The translations under genes were made by a program, and so were the position numbers. The notes below the pieces were generated by a model that was not told the origin of the DNA, ran no database searches, and was given only the letters and a program-made list of their open reading frames with translations. From contig NC_134532.1 of NCBI RefSeq assembly GCF_050624435.1, forward strand, positions 121,738,070 to 121,802,069: a stretch of DNA of 64,000 bases. The letters are read 5' to 3'. Every line of letters begins with the position of its first letter. The stretch's first letter is position 1. Origin of the DNA: Tenrec ecaudatus. Lineage: Eukaryota; Chordata; Mammalia; Afrosoricida; Tenrecidae. This document shows positions 1 through 11,354 of this stretch, piece after piece.

Positions 1-29
1 TTAGTATTATTCGCCACATTGACATGAAA

Positions 30-2041
30 ATCACAAGAACCACATGATAATATCAAGAGATGAAGAAAAAGCATCCAATAACATCCAAAACCATTCCTCA
101 AGAAGATAAGAACGGAAAGAAAATTCCTCAATATTAAACAAGCTATATATGAAGAACCAACGGTCAAAGTAGTAATCAATGGAGAAAAGACAAATGCAAT
201 TCCACTGTAAAAGGGGACCAGACAAGGATGCCCCTTGTCCCCATGCCTATTTAACTGGACGTCCTAGCTAACAACATAAGACAAAGAAAAAACATCAATG
301 GTATTAGGCTGGAGAAGGAAAAGGTGAAACTATAATTATTCACAGATTATATGATTTTATATATCGAAAACCCCCAAAACTCCACATGTGGAGTGTTGGA
401 AGTGATAGAGGAATATGGCAGAGTGGCAGGATACAAGCTCAACAAACAGAAGTCTATCAGACTGCTATACACATCAGACAAGGTCACAGAAAAGGCAATT
501 AAAAATAGCCAAGCACAAATTGAACTATCTAGGGATATATCTGACTAAAAAAACCACAAAAGATTTGTATGAGGAAAACTACAGAACACTATTACAAGAT
601 ATTAAGAGTGAGCTCAATAAATCGAAGAATAGCCCATGCTCGTGGATTGGAAGACTCATTGCAGTAAAGATGTCAGTTCTGCCCAAAGAACTATACATGT
701 TTAATGCTATCCCGATACAAATACCATCATCTTTCTTCAAAGAATTGGAAAAACTGATTACCAATTTCATCTGGAGAGGCAAGAAGCCCAAAATTAGCAG
801 AGAACTCCTCAAGAAGAAGGATAAAGTGGGAGGGCTTTCTCTACCCGATGTTACATCATATTATACAGCCACAATAGTCAAAACTGTGGTACTGATATAA
901 TGACAGATATTCCAACCAGTGGGAAAGAGCTGAAAAAAAATCAGCATACAGACAACTGATTTTTGATAAGAGCCCCAAAACTATCAAATGGGAAGTGGAT
1001 GCCCTCTTCAATAAGTGGTGCTGGAAAAATGGATATATACCTGCAGAAAAACAAAGCAAGACCCTTACCTCACTCCATGTACAAGAATAAACTCATGGTG
1101 GATCACAGACCTTGAGGTAAAAACCCAAAGTATTAGGACCATTAATGATGGAATTGGGACAAACCTGAGAACCTTGGCACAGGGAATACATAGGCTAGCA
1201 GAAATAGGAAAGGATACAAATACAGAGGAGTCACAAATAGACAAGTGGGATAGACTGAAGATAAGACATCTGTGTACATCAAAAGAATTCACCAAGAGAG
1301 TAATAAGGGAGTCCACAGACTGGGAAAACATCTTTAGCAATGACACATCAGACAAAGGCCTTATTACTAAAATCTGCAATACTTTGCAAGTTTACAATAA
1401 GAAAAAAACTAACTACCCACTAAGGAGGTGGCCAAAGGACTTGAACAGAAGTTTCACAGGGCCAGAAATCCAAATGACAAATAAACATATGAGAAAATAT
1501 TCCAGATCACTAGCCATTAGAAAAAGGAAAATTAAAAACAATAATGAGCTACCATCTAACACCCTTAAAGATAGCCCAATTCAAAAAATCAGAAAGTAAC
1601 AAGTGTTGGAGGGGCTTTGGGGAGATAGGAACTCTCATCCACTGCTGGTGGACCTGTAGGTATGTACAGCCATTATGGAAATTGATTTGGCGATATCTAA
1701 AACAGATGGAGATTGAACTACCATATGACCCAGCAATCCCCCTACTGGGCATATACCCAGAAGAGGCAAGAAAGAAACCACGGCCAGACATCTGTGCTCC
1801 AATGTTCATCACGGCACAGTTCACAACTGCAAGAAGTTGGAAACAACCCAAATTTCCACCAGATGAATGAATCAAACAACTGTGGTACATGCATACAATG
1901 GAGTACTACACGTCCCTGAAAAGCAGCAATGGACACGTGAAGCACATTGCTGCATGGGAAGAATTTGAAGAAATCATGTTAAATGAAGTAAGCCAAGCAC
2001 AAAAGGACAAGTACAACCTGAGTCCACTGAGGCAAGCTTAA
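30..2041 (+). pseudogene. L1 ORF2 (reverse transcriptase and C-terminal domain), broken
   Basis: The remnant covers RT motif A through the C-terminal cysteine motif. Readable blocks are 351-548, 415-900, 1015-1599 and 1544-1870, in changing frames, so there are at least three frameshifts plus several stops. In RT motif A (about 60-84) the usual Phe-Asp reads Ser-Asn. In the catalytic box (about 339-353) the expected F-A-D-D reads F-T-D-Y, so the second aspartate is lost. The 415-900 block contains the familiar PCSW..GR...VKM and RFNAIPI-like (here MFNAIPI) stretch. The 1544-1870 block carries the Cys/His motif ([16 protein letters not shown]), then WK..W and the conserved [11 protein letters not shown] segment. 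The intact protein nicks target DNA and reverse-transcribes L1 RNA on chromatin. This copy cannot do so. Confidence 0.93.
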
Positions 2042-4361
2042 AAAAAAAAAAACCAACTTGGGCATAGGGGCAAAACTACTATATACATACATCCCTGGGG
2101 TGAGGTCCAGCAACTATGGCAGGGGCCAAACCCAATCCAGGGATTCATATGACAGCCAACTAAATAAGAGGGGGAAAGAAAGAGGGGGAAAAAAGAGGCA
2201 TGGGGAGGGGGGCAGAAGGGCACTAATCCCCCCTAGGGGAGGGTATTGCTCATGTCTCCACAGGAGATGGAGAGAGAAACAAGACTTCAACCCTATGCAC
2301 CAAGACGTGAATGCAACATACCAGCATGTACCAGGGAACCAATAGAGAGGTCTCTGGGGCTGGCCCCAATCCCAACTATGTAGACACCACTCCCCGCCGA
2401 CCCCACCCCCCTGCCCACCACCACTACAGAAGAATATACTTCAGAGGACAGTATTGGGCTACAGCTTGGGAAGAGGGGGGCATATGATTAGAACATGGCA
2501 GAAACGAAAAGGGATGGAGAGGGAGGAGAGGACATCCTGGCCTTCCAAGCCCTGAGGACAATGTTCCAGCTTGGAGCAGACAACACATGGGGAGGGCTGT
2601 AGGGCCAGCCCCACCACAGGACACGGGTTCCCTCACTGAACCATGGTATTTCAGGGGACAGCACTGGAGACACAGTGCGGGCATAGTGCATGGTCTGGCC
2701 CCATCACACTGGGGTCAGGCACAGAGGACATGCAGCAGAATAGCATGGGGAGCAGAGTGATGAAACCCCCAAGGAATACCAAAAATAGACTTTGGAGACA
2801 GAATTTGGCACCCCATCAGACTCTACTGGAAAACATTCGTAAAGGCCAACAAACAGACCTTGAACTATTTATAGGCTCTTCCATTTTTATCAGTGGCTTT
2901 CTTTTTTTAATTGTTATTTGGGGTTTTTTTGTGGTTGTTGTTTTACAAGTTTTGACTTCTTTTGTTGTTTTATTTGGCTTTACCTTGTTTTTGAACTTAT
3001 TAATGTAGCTACATGTCTATCTAGATAAGATGGGCAGGATAAATAATTCAGAGTTAAAAAGAATGGGGCCAATGGTTCCAGGGGTATACAGAAGAGGAGG
3101 CCGGAGAAAGGAAGGGAGGGCGGGTGGAACCAACCCAGGGACAAGGGAACAACACGTGAACTAAAATCAATAGAAGAAAGGTCATAGGATGCCCAGTGGG
3201 CTTAATGAAAGGCAACGTAGCAGTGAGGAATTATAAAACCTGAATGAAGGCTGAACATGTTGCTGGGACAAGTGGAAATTAAAAAGAAATAGAGGAAATA
3301 GCCAGGAGCAAAGAACATTTATAAAGGTCTAAATACAGGCTTGCACATATGTAAATATACATAATGAGATGGGAATAGAACTATGTACTCATATCTATAT
3401 GTTAAGAATTAAGGTTTCAGATGGACATTGGGCCTGGACACAATAACACTTAACACTTTTTTCTAACAATGCAGCATTCTGTGATGCTCAACTAGTCAGC
3501 ATGATAACTGAAGACAAAATGGATGCATAAACAAATGTGGTGAAGAAAGCTTATGGTGCCCGGCTATCACAAGATATAATGTCTCGGGTCTTAAAGGATG
3601 GAAGATAAACAAGTGACCATCTAGCTCAGAAGCAACAAAGCCCACACAGAAGGAGCACACCAGCCTGTGTACTCATGAGGTGTTGATAGGATCAAGTATC
3701 AGGCATCTAAGACCCATGACAAAACCATACCCAAGGTGAATGGGGGTCGGGGGTGGCATGGAGTGGAGACTCAATGCCCATCTGTAGACAATTGGACATG
3801 CCCTCACAGAGGGGTCAGAGGGAAGAGATAAGCCAGTCAGGGTTCAGTATAGCACTGATGAAAAACACACAACTTTCTTCTAGTTCTCTGGTAATTCCTT
3901 CACCCCACTATCATGACCTCTATTCTACCTTACAAATTGGATTAGACCAGAGCATGCACACTGCTACAGAGAAGGGCCCACAACACAGGGAATCCAGGAT
4001 AGATAAACCCCTCAGAGCCAAGAATGAGAGTAGAGATACCAGGAGGATTAGGGGAGGGTGGGGGACAAAGGAGGAATTGATCACAAGGATCAAACTAGAA
4101 CCCCTCCCAGGGGGACAAATAATGTAAAAGTGGGTGAGGGGCGATGGAGAATGTTGTAAGATATGGAAATAATAATCTATAACTTATCAAGGGTTTGTGA
4201 GGGAGGGTGGGTGGGAGAGGAAGGGGAAAGAAATGGGGAGCTGATATCAGGGGCTTAAGTGGGAAGAGAATGCTTTGAAAATGATGATGGCAGCATATGT
4301 GCAAATGTGCTTGACACACTGGATGAACGTATGGATTTTGATAAGAGATGTGAAAGCCCCC

Positions 4362-4386
4362 AATAAAAGTATTAAAAAAAAAAAAA
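4362..4386 (+). terminator. L1 polyadenylation signal and A-tail
   Basis: AATAAA at 4362-4367 is followed within 6 bases by an A-run to 4386. This marks the 3' end of the L1 that fills the left edge of the window. Confidence 0.85.
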
Positions 4387-4825
4387 CTTAGTAGCTTTGG
4401 TGACTGGTTTTCAGGCATGGCCTTTTTCAGGAGGATAGCTATCATTCACCAAGAGAGGAATTTAGTGAGGGAGGATATAGTTTATAGCTCACAAAGTCAC
4501 CAAGGGTCTGGATACCAGGTGTGGACACAACAGACTATTTTAGGCTCCCACTCACCAAATACCCTGCCAGGCTCTAAATGGTGCGGGGCCTTGACAGGAA
4601 GGAGCACACAGGTGGCAGACTTCTTTGAATTCTCCACCCGCTGTGTCATAGGATTGACAGATTCTGCTTGTTAATGGGCCAGTCAAGATTCTAGAAGGTA
4701 TTATTAAAGTATTTGTGAATGTTCACATGGGAAAGGAGTAAACATTAAGAGCCAGTTCGCATTCATCATCATCCCATCATGAGACGTATCATTTAATTAA
4801 CATATTTGATTGGTCTCTGTTTTTG
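4387..4825. other. Interval with no recognised gene or repeat
   Basis: This lies between the L1 tail and an antisense RTE. A short reading frame at 4417-4674 has no recognisable motif or family resemblance. I see nothing assignable. Confidence 0.5.
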
Positions 4826-5471
4826 TAGTTGTGCTGTTAGATGCCCTACAGTCTCTTCCAACTCAATGTGACCCAATGCACAATAGAAGGAAACGCTGTG
4901 TGCCTGCATTATCCTCACAATAGTTGCTATCGTGAGCCCACTGTTGCAGCCACTGTTTCAACCGTCCCCTTGAGAGACTTCCTCTGTTTCACTGTGGGAA
5001 ACAGAAAGATTTCTCCCAAGTCGTCTCCCCCAAATATATGTTAGACTTAGGACACTGCTTACAGCAACTGGTAAATGATTGTCAAGTTACCTCCCTGAAG
5101 GCAGTCAGTTGCCAGACTACTGTCTTGGCCCACCACAGGTAGGGCCTGCTCCCTGCTGTAAAGGACAATGGGCTACTTCTCCCTAAAGGCTTGTGACTCC
5201 TATACATGGAGTTTACACTCTACTGCTAATGGTTTCTCTGGTGAGCCAGGGAACAGGTCAAATCAGCTCAGTGACATCCAAAGTTAGGCTGCCATCCTGA
5301 ACCTAGAATCTGCCCATCTTGCCACATGTATACCCCCACTCCCTCCTCTTCCTATTGCGTGTATATCCCTAGATTGTCCCCCTCTCATTGCTGTTTAACC
5401 TACGCAACCCCTTCCTGTGACGTATGTCTTTACCTGTAACTAGGGGGCTTGCATACCCCCCAAAAAATATA

Positions 5472-5496
5472 TATATAAGCCTGTGTTAGCAATAAA
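5472..5496 (+). promoter_or_regulatory. LTR TATA box and polyadenylation signal
   Basis: TATATAAG at 5472-5479 and AATAAA at 5491-5496 are spaced as in compact LTRs, where a short R region lies between promoter and poly(A) site. Confidence 0.55.
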
Positions 5497-5695
5497 GAGC
5501 TCTCTCGGGCTCCCCCCTTGGCCTCTCCTCAGCTTCCTCTCCCCTGTCCTCACTCCCCTGTTCCTTTGTCCTCCTTCCCCTCCCCCTCTCTCCGTGTGGA
5601 CCACCCAGTGAGGCTGAAGTGAGCATGCTACTATGAAATGTGTCTGACTCCATTATTTCCATCTCTCTTTTATCCCTCATGCTCTCTATGACTTT

Positions 5696-5719
5696 ATTAT
5701 ATATATATTATATATATAT
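5696..5719. repeat. (TA)n microsatellite
   Basis: An almost pure alternating TA tract lies within the 3' part of the LTR-like insertion. Confidence 0.85.
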
Positions 5720-6439
5720 GTATGTCAACCATACAATTGCACCTATCAAACCCGCTATTAGATGTGGGGGGCTGGCATTTCCCCCCCACATTTCACTGTC
5801 TTTCTTCTTTCCCAAGCATGATATCCTTCTCCAGGGAACAGTCTTCCTGACAACACGTCCAAAGTATGTAAAACAAAGTCTCTCCAGACTCGCCTCCAAG
5901 GAGCGCTTTGCCCAGACCTTTTCTATGACAGATATTTGTCCTTCTGACAGGCCGGCTGCTTCACTATTCTTGCCAGCACCGCAATTCAAAGGAATCAATT
6001 ACTCTTCAGTCTTCCTCATTAATGTCCAACTTCCACACTTACATGAGGCCACTGAACATACCAGGGCTCAGATCAAGTGCACCTCATTCCTCAAAGTAAC
6101 CTCCTGGCTTTTCACCACTCTAAAGAGGTCTTGTGCAGCAGAGTCACCCAATCCAATCAGAATCTCCGAAGAAGGTTTATTAGCAACCTTTGATATGCAG
6201 ATGACACAACTTTGCTTGCTGAAAGCAAGGAGGCCTTAAAGCACTTGCAGATGAAGATCAAAGGTTGTAGTCTTCAGTATGGATTACAACTCAATGTCAA
6301 GAAAACTACAATCCGCACAACTGGACCAATAGGAAGCAGCAAGATAAAAGGAGAAAAGATTGAAGTTGTCCAAGATTCCGTCTTGCAACCACTCCAGCAG
6401 TAAAGACGTCAAATGCATATGATTTTTAATGATCAGATG

Positions 6440-6890
6440 CCTCGGGTCTTTCTGACTCATCGTGCCCCTATGCTCCATTGAGTGGAACCCTGCCTGGTCC
6501 TGTGCCATCTGTGCAATTATTGATATGATTGAGCCCATTGCTGCAGCCACCATGTCAGTCCATCTTGTCAATGGTCTCCCTCTTTGCCCACTGCCCTCTA
6601 TCTTATTAAGCATGATGTCCTTTCCAGGGACTGATGTCTTCTGACAACAAGCCAAAGTAAGTGAGACAGTATCTTGGCATCCTTGCTTCTAAGGAGCATT
6701 TTGCCAATGCTTCTTCCCAGATAGATGGCTTGTTCCTTCAGCCGTCCATATAGTACTTTCCATCGTCTTTACTGGCAGCAATTCAAATGCATCAATTCTT
6801 CTTTGGTCTTCCTTATTCAATGTCTAATGTTAACATGTATGTGAGGCAACCGAAAATACTGTGGATTGTATTTTAGGATTGGCTCCCTAG
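6440..6890 (-). mobile_element. RTE/BovB-type LINE 3' fragment, antisense
   Basis: A second antisense RTE copy starts right after the inverted one. It shows the same landmarks in order: 'gagcccattgctgcagccac', 'agcatgatgtcc..tccagggactg', 'ccttgcttctaaggagcat' and 'ttcttctttggtcttcctta'. Coding content is destroyed. Confidence 0.85.
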
Positions 6891-8408
6891 ACCCTAATAT
6901 TAGGTAAAGAAATGTAACACCTGGCTTGAATGTTTGAAACATTATTCTTTGTGTGCTTTTTTAAAAAAAAGGATTACTTTTATTCAATATGTCCCTATTA
7001 TCCAAGGATTCAAAGTTACCAAAAAACTGATTGCAGTTCAAAAACAAGAAAGAACGTTCTAGCAGCCAGAGGCTGCAAGTGTTTACTAGGGCCAAATCCC
7101 TTAGGCGTCTTTTGCTTGGCTCTGAAATAGGTATATCACATGCCAAAAGCATCCTGCACACTGGACACTTGTTGCAATTGTATACAATCATGAAGTCTAC
7201 ATTTACACATACACAACATTTTTCATTTGCGTTACCTGCTATCTATTAAATGTAGTTTTTTTTTTTTCACCCTAAAATCTTGATTTCTGTCCTCTCCGGG
7301 GATGCTCCAGGGATGATGAGCTGTATTCGTTATAAGCAGCAGCTTGTGTTCATTATAAGCAGCCTGTATTCGTTATAAGCAGCAGCCTCTGGCACTGTGC
7401 AGAAGCTGCCTCCTGAGGATGATTACATGCAGTGCGATTGGGCACCGTCCCCACCTGACCCCTGTCACCAGTTTACATTGCCTGCCTGGACCCACAAAGC
7501 ATTTGAGTTAGGGACTCAGATAGCCTTCTTAATAGATCCATCATCGAGATTCTCTAAACCCGGGAGCCTAAAAGCCATTCCACTATCTCCGTTTTAGGTG
7601 GTTGTTTGGTATAAAGTTAAAAGGCCCCGTGTTTTCCTTTTCAATAAGAACCTAGCACCATTCTCTGAATTAAACATATGTTCTATTTGGCCGCTCTTTG
7701 ACCAGCAGCTGCAATGTTTCTCTGTCTCAAATTTCAAAGTAACTTTCAGAATAAGAACAGGAAATTCTAGCGCTTCAACAAGAACTCTTTGGTGATGCCT
7801 GTGCCTGACGAATGCACGACAAAGTTTCCACGACAAAGTTTCCACGAGAGCTATCTATTTCTATTTGACATCTCTATAAGCTCCAGGGATCTATATTGAA
7901 TTTCCTGTTGTTTAACCACATTTAGGCTTCCTCCTTTCACGTTGCAGATTTATTGATTTCTAGTCTTCAGAAAATAAAGATAATGAAATAAATAGAGTTT
8001 AATCAATGTATTAAGGCCGGCCATGTTATTATCAACTAAAAACAGAATCATGGCAGCATTGTTCGAAATAAAATGCCGATAAAGAAACAGCTATAACAAC
8101 AACCTAAGTGTGTGGCTATTAAATTAAGAAGAAAAAAAGATGTTTATGTAAAAGCTAAAACTGTTCTTCATAACGTGGATGAAATTTGAGGAGGTTACAT
8201 TTCTAAATATAATGCAAATTAATCCCCTTGGCCATTAGGTACCATGCAGTCTCATTTTCAAAGACAGGAACTAGAAAATGCTCACAGTAGAAATTTCCTA
8301 TTTGTTTTGTAACTGTAGCACTGAGAAAAAATAAGATAAAGAGTAAAATATGACTTTCTGGAAAACAAAGTACCTGGTGTTTTTAAAAATACAAACTCAA
8401 AAAAAGTA
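6891..8408. other. Unrecognised AT-rich stretch
   Basis: No gene, SINE or LINE is recognised except the small repeat at 7321-7382. Short frames here (7031-7249, 7397-7597, 7598-7795) have no recognisable motifs. A near-duplicated 'cacgacaaagtttcca' occurs at about 7816-7846. Confidence 0.5.
7321..7382. repeat. Short tandem repeat, three ~20-bp units
   Basis: Three copies of a unit like CTGTATTCGTTATAAGCAG lie next to each other. The middle copy is diverged (CTTGTGTTCATTATAAGCAG). CAG spacers separate them. Confidence 0.8.
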
Positions 8409-8560
8409 AATGTTTAGAAAATGATGATGGCAACATATATAAAAATATTCTTGATACAAGTGATGTATGCAGTATCATAAGAGCTGATGTATGGATTTTT
8501 AAAGAGCCCCCCCAATAAAATGATCTTTAAAAAATAATTTTAAAAAATAAAAGAGGTTGT
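8409..8560 (+). mobile_element. L1 3' end, severely 5'-truncated
   Basis: About 110 bases of the same L1 3' terminus seen at 4270-4370 end in AATAAA (8514-8519) and an A-rich tail. Confidence 0.85.
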
Positions 8561-8654
8561 CAGAAAAAAATATAAAAACTTGCATTCTCGCTGTGTCTTT
8601 GTTTAAAATGCTGTGTGGGACCTAAATGTTACAATACCCTGAAGCGCCAAGGCA

Positions 8655-8862
8655 AACCAGACCCAACCCACCCTCTGTTAGTCCATTCGAACTCACAGAA
8701 CCTGGACAGGACAGAGTTGAGCTGCTCCACGGGGTTTCTGAGACTAACTATTGACAGAAGCAGACTGGCGCATTTTCCCCGCTAGGATCTTAAAACTGTC
8801 AACCATCTGGTTAGCAGTCAGCAGTTTAACCCCCCTGACCCTCCAGAGCGCCTCACTAAAAC
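8655..8862 (-). mobile_element. AfroSINE, antisense, diverged
   Basis: In reverse complement it shows the tRNA-like head (gcctg..gttagcagt region), the 'ggtttctgagactaa' block and the Afrotherian SINE tail. It is old and mutated. Confidence 0.65.
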
Positions 8863-8869
8863 TAACCCA

Positions 8870-9640
8870 TGTTCTATTCCTATAACAACATTGTTTCCAT
8901 TATTTATCATAGTTCGATTATGTTTATGTGAGTTTGAATACTTGTGAAAGCTACCAGACAACAAATTAATTTTGAGAGACTTACGGGATTTCCTGGTTAA
9001 GAAAAAGAATATGCTACTTAAAGACCACTAAAATGTCCATTCCTGTAAGAGTCCATCAACATCTTATATAAGTGCAAAAAAACTGTGCGAAATTATTCTT
9101 GGTTTACAAGCTTTCCGAATTGCTGTCATAGTAGTTTACATGATTCTAAATAAACTTAAGCAAACTTAAAATGACAACACCCTGCACTGTCATAGCTTCT
9201 TTCTTTCCAATACATGTAGTTGCTCAGTTGAATGCGAAAGAGAAAGGGCTGCCTGTCTTGCATAGGACGTAGGGAGCAGGAGGACGAATCCCGAGTTGGA
9301 CCGTTGAATTTAAAATGCCAAGGAACTAAATAAAATCATTTCAGGCAGAAGAGACAGGATACAGAGAAGGACAGCGGTGAGAGGAACTATCTGAGGAGAA
9401 TCAAATAGGTTTTCATGGCAAAAGTAAACTTACAATGGAATAAGATGATACTAAGAAAAGGATATCTTTAAAATCAAACAAACCTTACTCTAAATCCTAG
9501 ATTCAAGTGTTAAGTGAAAAAAATTCTGCCATGGAGGATTGGTAAGTCTGACAGGCTAATAGTTCAAAATACAGAGATATAGATATTAGCTCGAGAGCTG
9601 ATGATTCTAACTTATCTAGAGGATCCACAGTAGACAGACC
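8870..9640. other. Interval with no recognised gene or repeat
   Basis: AT-rich DNA without a convincing ORF or family match. Confidence 0.5.
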
Positions 9641-9644
9641 TGAT

Positions 9645-9757
9645 GTCGCTTTTCAAAGGTCACAAGCTTTAAAACCTGCTAGAGCCCTATTCTAGCCTGC
9701 ACACACGGGGCCGCCGTGAGTCTGCTGACGGGACTGCAGCTAACAACAGCGACAACA
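9645..9757 (+). mobile_element. AfroSINE fragment, sense
   Basis: A SINE 3' portion ends 'gccgccgtgagtctgctgac...gcagctaacaacagcgac', the RTE-derived tail shared by Afrotherian SINEs. Confidence 0.6.
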
Positions 9758-10069
9758 TGTAAGAGCTAAGACTGTGTTCTCTGAAAGGACGCCTCCATCG
9801 GATTGCCAGAGCACTTTCTAACCATCAGAACAGCCTAATAACAGAACGAAGACCTTTGCTCTTAGAAACAAACGCTGCTGATCAGTGAGCGCAGATTCCT
9901 GCTTTGTGATGGGTGCAGGATTTTCTTTGACTTTATAGACCCTTAGAATACTAAGATCCGATTGATTTTTGAACGTTAAATGTTAATTTGCCAAAAGGTC
10001 AAAATTGTTTTCATTTGTAAAGTGCTTTGTGCATATCACTCTTGAAATCTATTTTGTATTCTTGTTATT

Positions 10070-10425
10070 TGCTATCAACTCAACTCTGACTCATGGACAT
10101 TCTTTGTATAATAGAATGAAACATTGCCAAATGCTAGGTAATCTTTGTGGCCATTAATTATTCTCAAACGCATTGTGGTGGCCCTCATGTTCAGTGCCTT
10201 TCAACTTAAGGGGTTCACCTCCTAGCACTATCCTGAGTGACAGGCTGTTGGAACCCATAGAATTTCCATTGTAGAAATTCTTGGTAGTAGATTACTCGAT
10301 CTTCATGCTCAGTCTTAGCATGGAAACTCTGCAAAAGCCTGTCCACTCTGAGTAACCGCAGTGGCATCTGAAATATATAGCAACACACAAGCTACCAAAA
10401 CATGACAAATGATTGACAGGCAGTG
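10070..10425 (-). mobile_element. Non-autonomous RTE derivative, antisense
   Basis: The left part resembles the antisense RTE 3' end ('tatcaactcaactctgactcatgg'). The right part (about 10260-10425) resembles the antisense RTE 5' end ('gcaacacacaagctacc..acatgacaaa..gacaggcagtgg'). Almost all of the RTE body is missing between them, as in short RTE-driven deletion elements. Confidence 0.55.
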
Positions 10426-10834
10426 GGCCGCATTACGAAGCACCACTAAATCTTGGGGCAAGTACCTTTCAAATGACTGCCATTAGATATTTAAGAAAGA
10501 TTCGTTTGCTAATATAGGACGTCGCCAATGTGTTTAGTGCTTTTTAAATTATAATCTAACAAATACATATAGCTTTTTTTCAAACAGACGTATATAGATT
10601 CCATGTGGAAGCATTTGGCATAGAATCAGAAAGCTGAAAGTAGTACTTTGTGAGGCAAGAATGAATGAATTTATAAAATTGTAAAAAATATCAAATAAGA
10701 GGTGTTATTATAAGATTAGCACACATATAAAAATGCCCATGGAGAAGACTCTGTGCTAAAGGCATTGCGTTTGCACTTGCCAATCTGTAGGACTTCTTAG
10801 AAAAAAATAATCAAATTATGAAATCATTTTTAGT

Positions 10835-11060
10835 TCGCATTTACTCTGGGACAGGTGCTGTGCCGAGTACTAAACGTGAATTTTCTCAGTTATTGCTCAG
10901 AAAAATCCTTGAGCACAGTAGAGCATGGAGGTTAAGGGCATCCACCTCAGAGCTAGACGTCTGAGATCTGCCCTTTCACTTTCTAGCTCGGCCAGCCTGG
11001 GTGAGGTTCTGAAGTTTTCCCTGGCTCAGCTTTCTAATCTATAAAATAATCACAGGAGTT
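10835..11060. mobile_element. MIR SINE remnants
   Basis: 10915-11050 reads as a sense MIR: 'ggaggttaagggcatccacctcagagctagacgtctgagatctgcc' followed by the 'cagctttctaatctataaaataat' block. 10835-10915 looks like an adjoining antisense MIR piece ('ggacaggtgctgtgccgagtac'). Confidence 0.75.
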
Positions 11061-11114
11061 TCAACTTCAGTATATACAAAGTGTGTAGTGTGCATAAACG
11101 GTATTGGCAATGAT

Positions 11115-11285
11115 CATTCAGATTTCGAGCCAGATTGCCTGATATCTGATGCCACCTTCACTTCTTAGTATGTGACCATAGACACAAAGTAAAAAATTCA
11201 TTTACCCTGTTAAATACTCCATTTGTTATACACAGAGATTACAATAATCTAGCATTAGGCACTGTATCCAGTAAGTGCGCATATA
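11115..11285 (+). mobile_element. MIR SINE remnant, sense
   Basis: It has the layout of a MIR: 'cgagccagattgcctgatatct', then a 'gtgaccatagacacaaag' region, then the 'taggcactgtatccagtaagtgc' end. It is old and diverged. Confidence 0.6.
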
Positions 11286-11354
11286 ACTTTTATTACAATG
11301 GCTCCCATACAAAAGAACTCAGCACATTTATAATGGTCATCCTGTTATCATTCT

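Larger units (their letters stand above)
1..4386 (+). mobile_element. L1 LINE, 3' part (ORF2 remnant, 3'UTR, poly(A))
   Basis: A sense-strand L1 enters from the left edge of the window, so its 5' part and left target duplication are not visible. It runs through the reverse-transcriptase and C-terminal part of ORF2 to a TAA at 2039-2041. A long 3'UTR of about 2.3 kb follows and ends in AATAAA at 4362-4367 and an A-run at 4373-4386. The 3'UTR has A-rich, G-rich and T-rich blocks. The same 3'UTR recurs at 48525-50402, 54262-54855 (antisense), 58988-59577 and in shorter scraps. This family was therefore a major active L1 lineage in this genome. ORF breaks show that this copy is dead. Confidence 0.93.
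4993..5790 (+). mobile_element. Solo LTR, class II (ERVK)-like
   Basis: The element starts TGTGGG and ends CCCACA and is flanked by the 6-bp direct repeat TTTCAC (4987-4992 and 5791-5796). A 6-bp duplication with TGTGGG...CA ends is typical of ERVK-type LTRs. Internally there is a TATA box (TATATAAG, 5472-5479) and AATAAA at 5491-5496, followed by a C/T-rich U5. This is correct LTR promoter and polyadenylation order on the plus strand. It sits cleanly inside the antisense RTE, whose two halves rejoin when it is removed. No internal viral genes are present. The subfamily is not identified. Confidence 0.75.
4826..6418 (-). mobile_element. RTE/BovB-type LINE 3' part, antisense, with 5' inversion, split by an LTR
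   Basis: 4826-4992 and 5797-6163 read as the antisense 3' end of an RTE ORF2. Landmarks are the stretch ending in CCAAGCATGATATCCTTCTC and the 'caaagtatgt' and 'aaagaggtcttgtgcagcag' blocks. The two pieces join if the LTR at 4993-5790 is removed. From about 6170 to 6418 the sequence flips to sense orientation (the GATATGCAGATGACACAAC RT-box region onward). It covers the RTE stretch lying just 5' of what the antisense part ends with. That arrangement is the classic twin-priming 5' inversion. No useful ORF survives. Confidence 0.8.

Noticed and set aside
5640..6239. 199-codon open frame on the plus strand
   Set aside because: It runs through the end of an LTR, a TA repeat and antisense RTE. 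It has no motif of its own.
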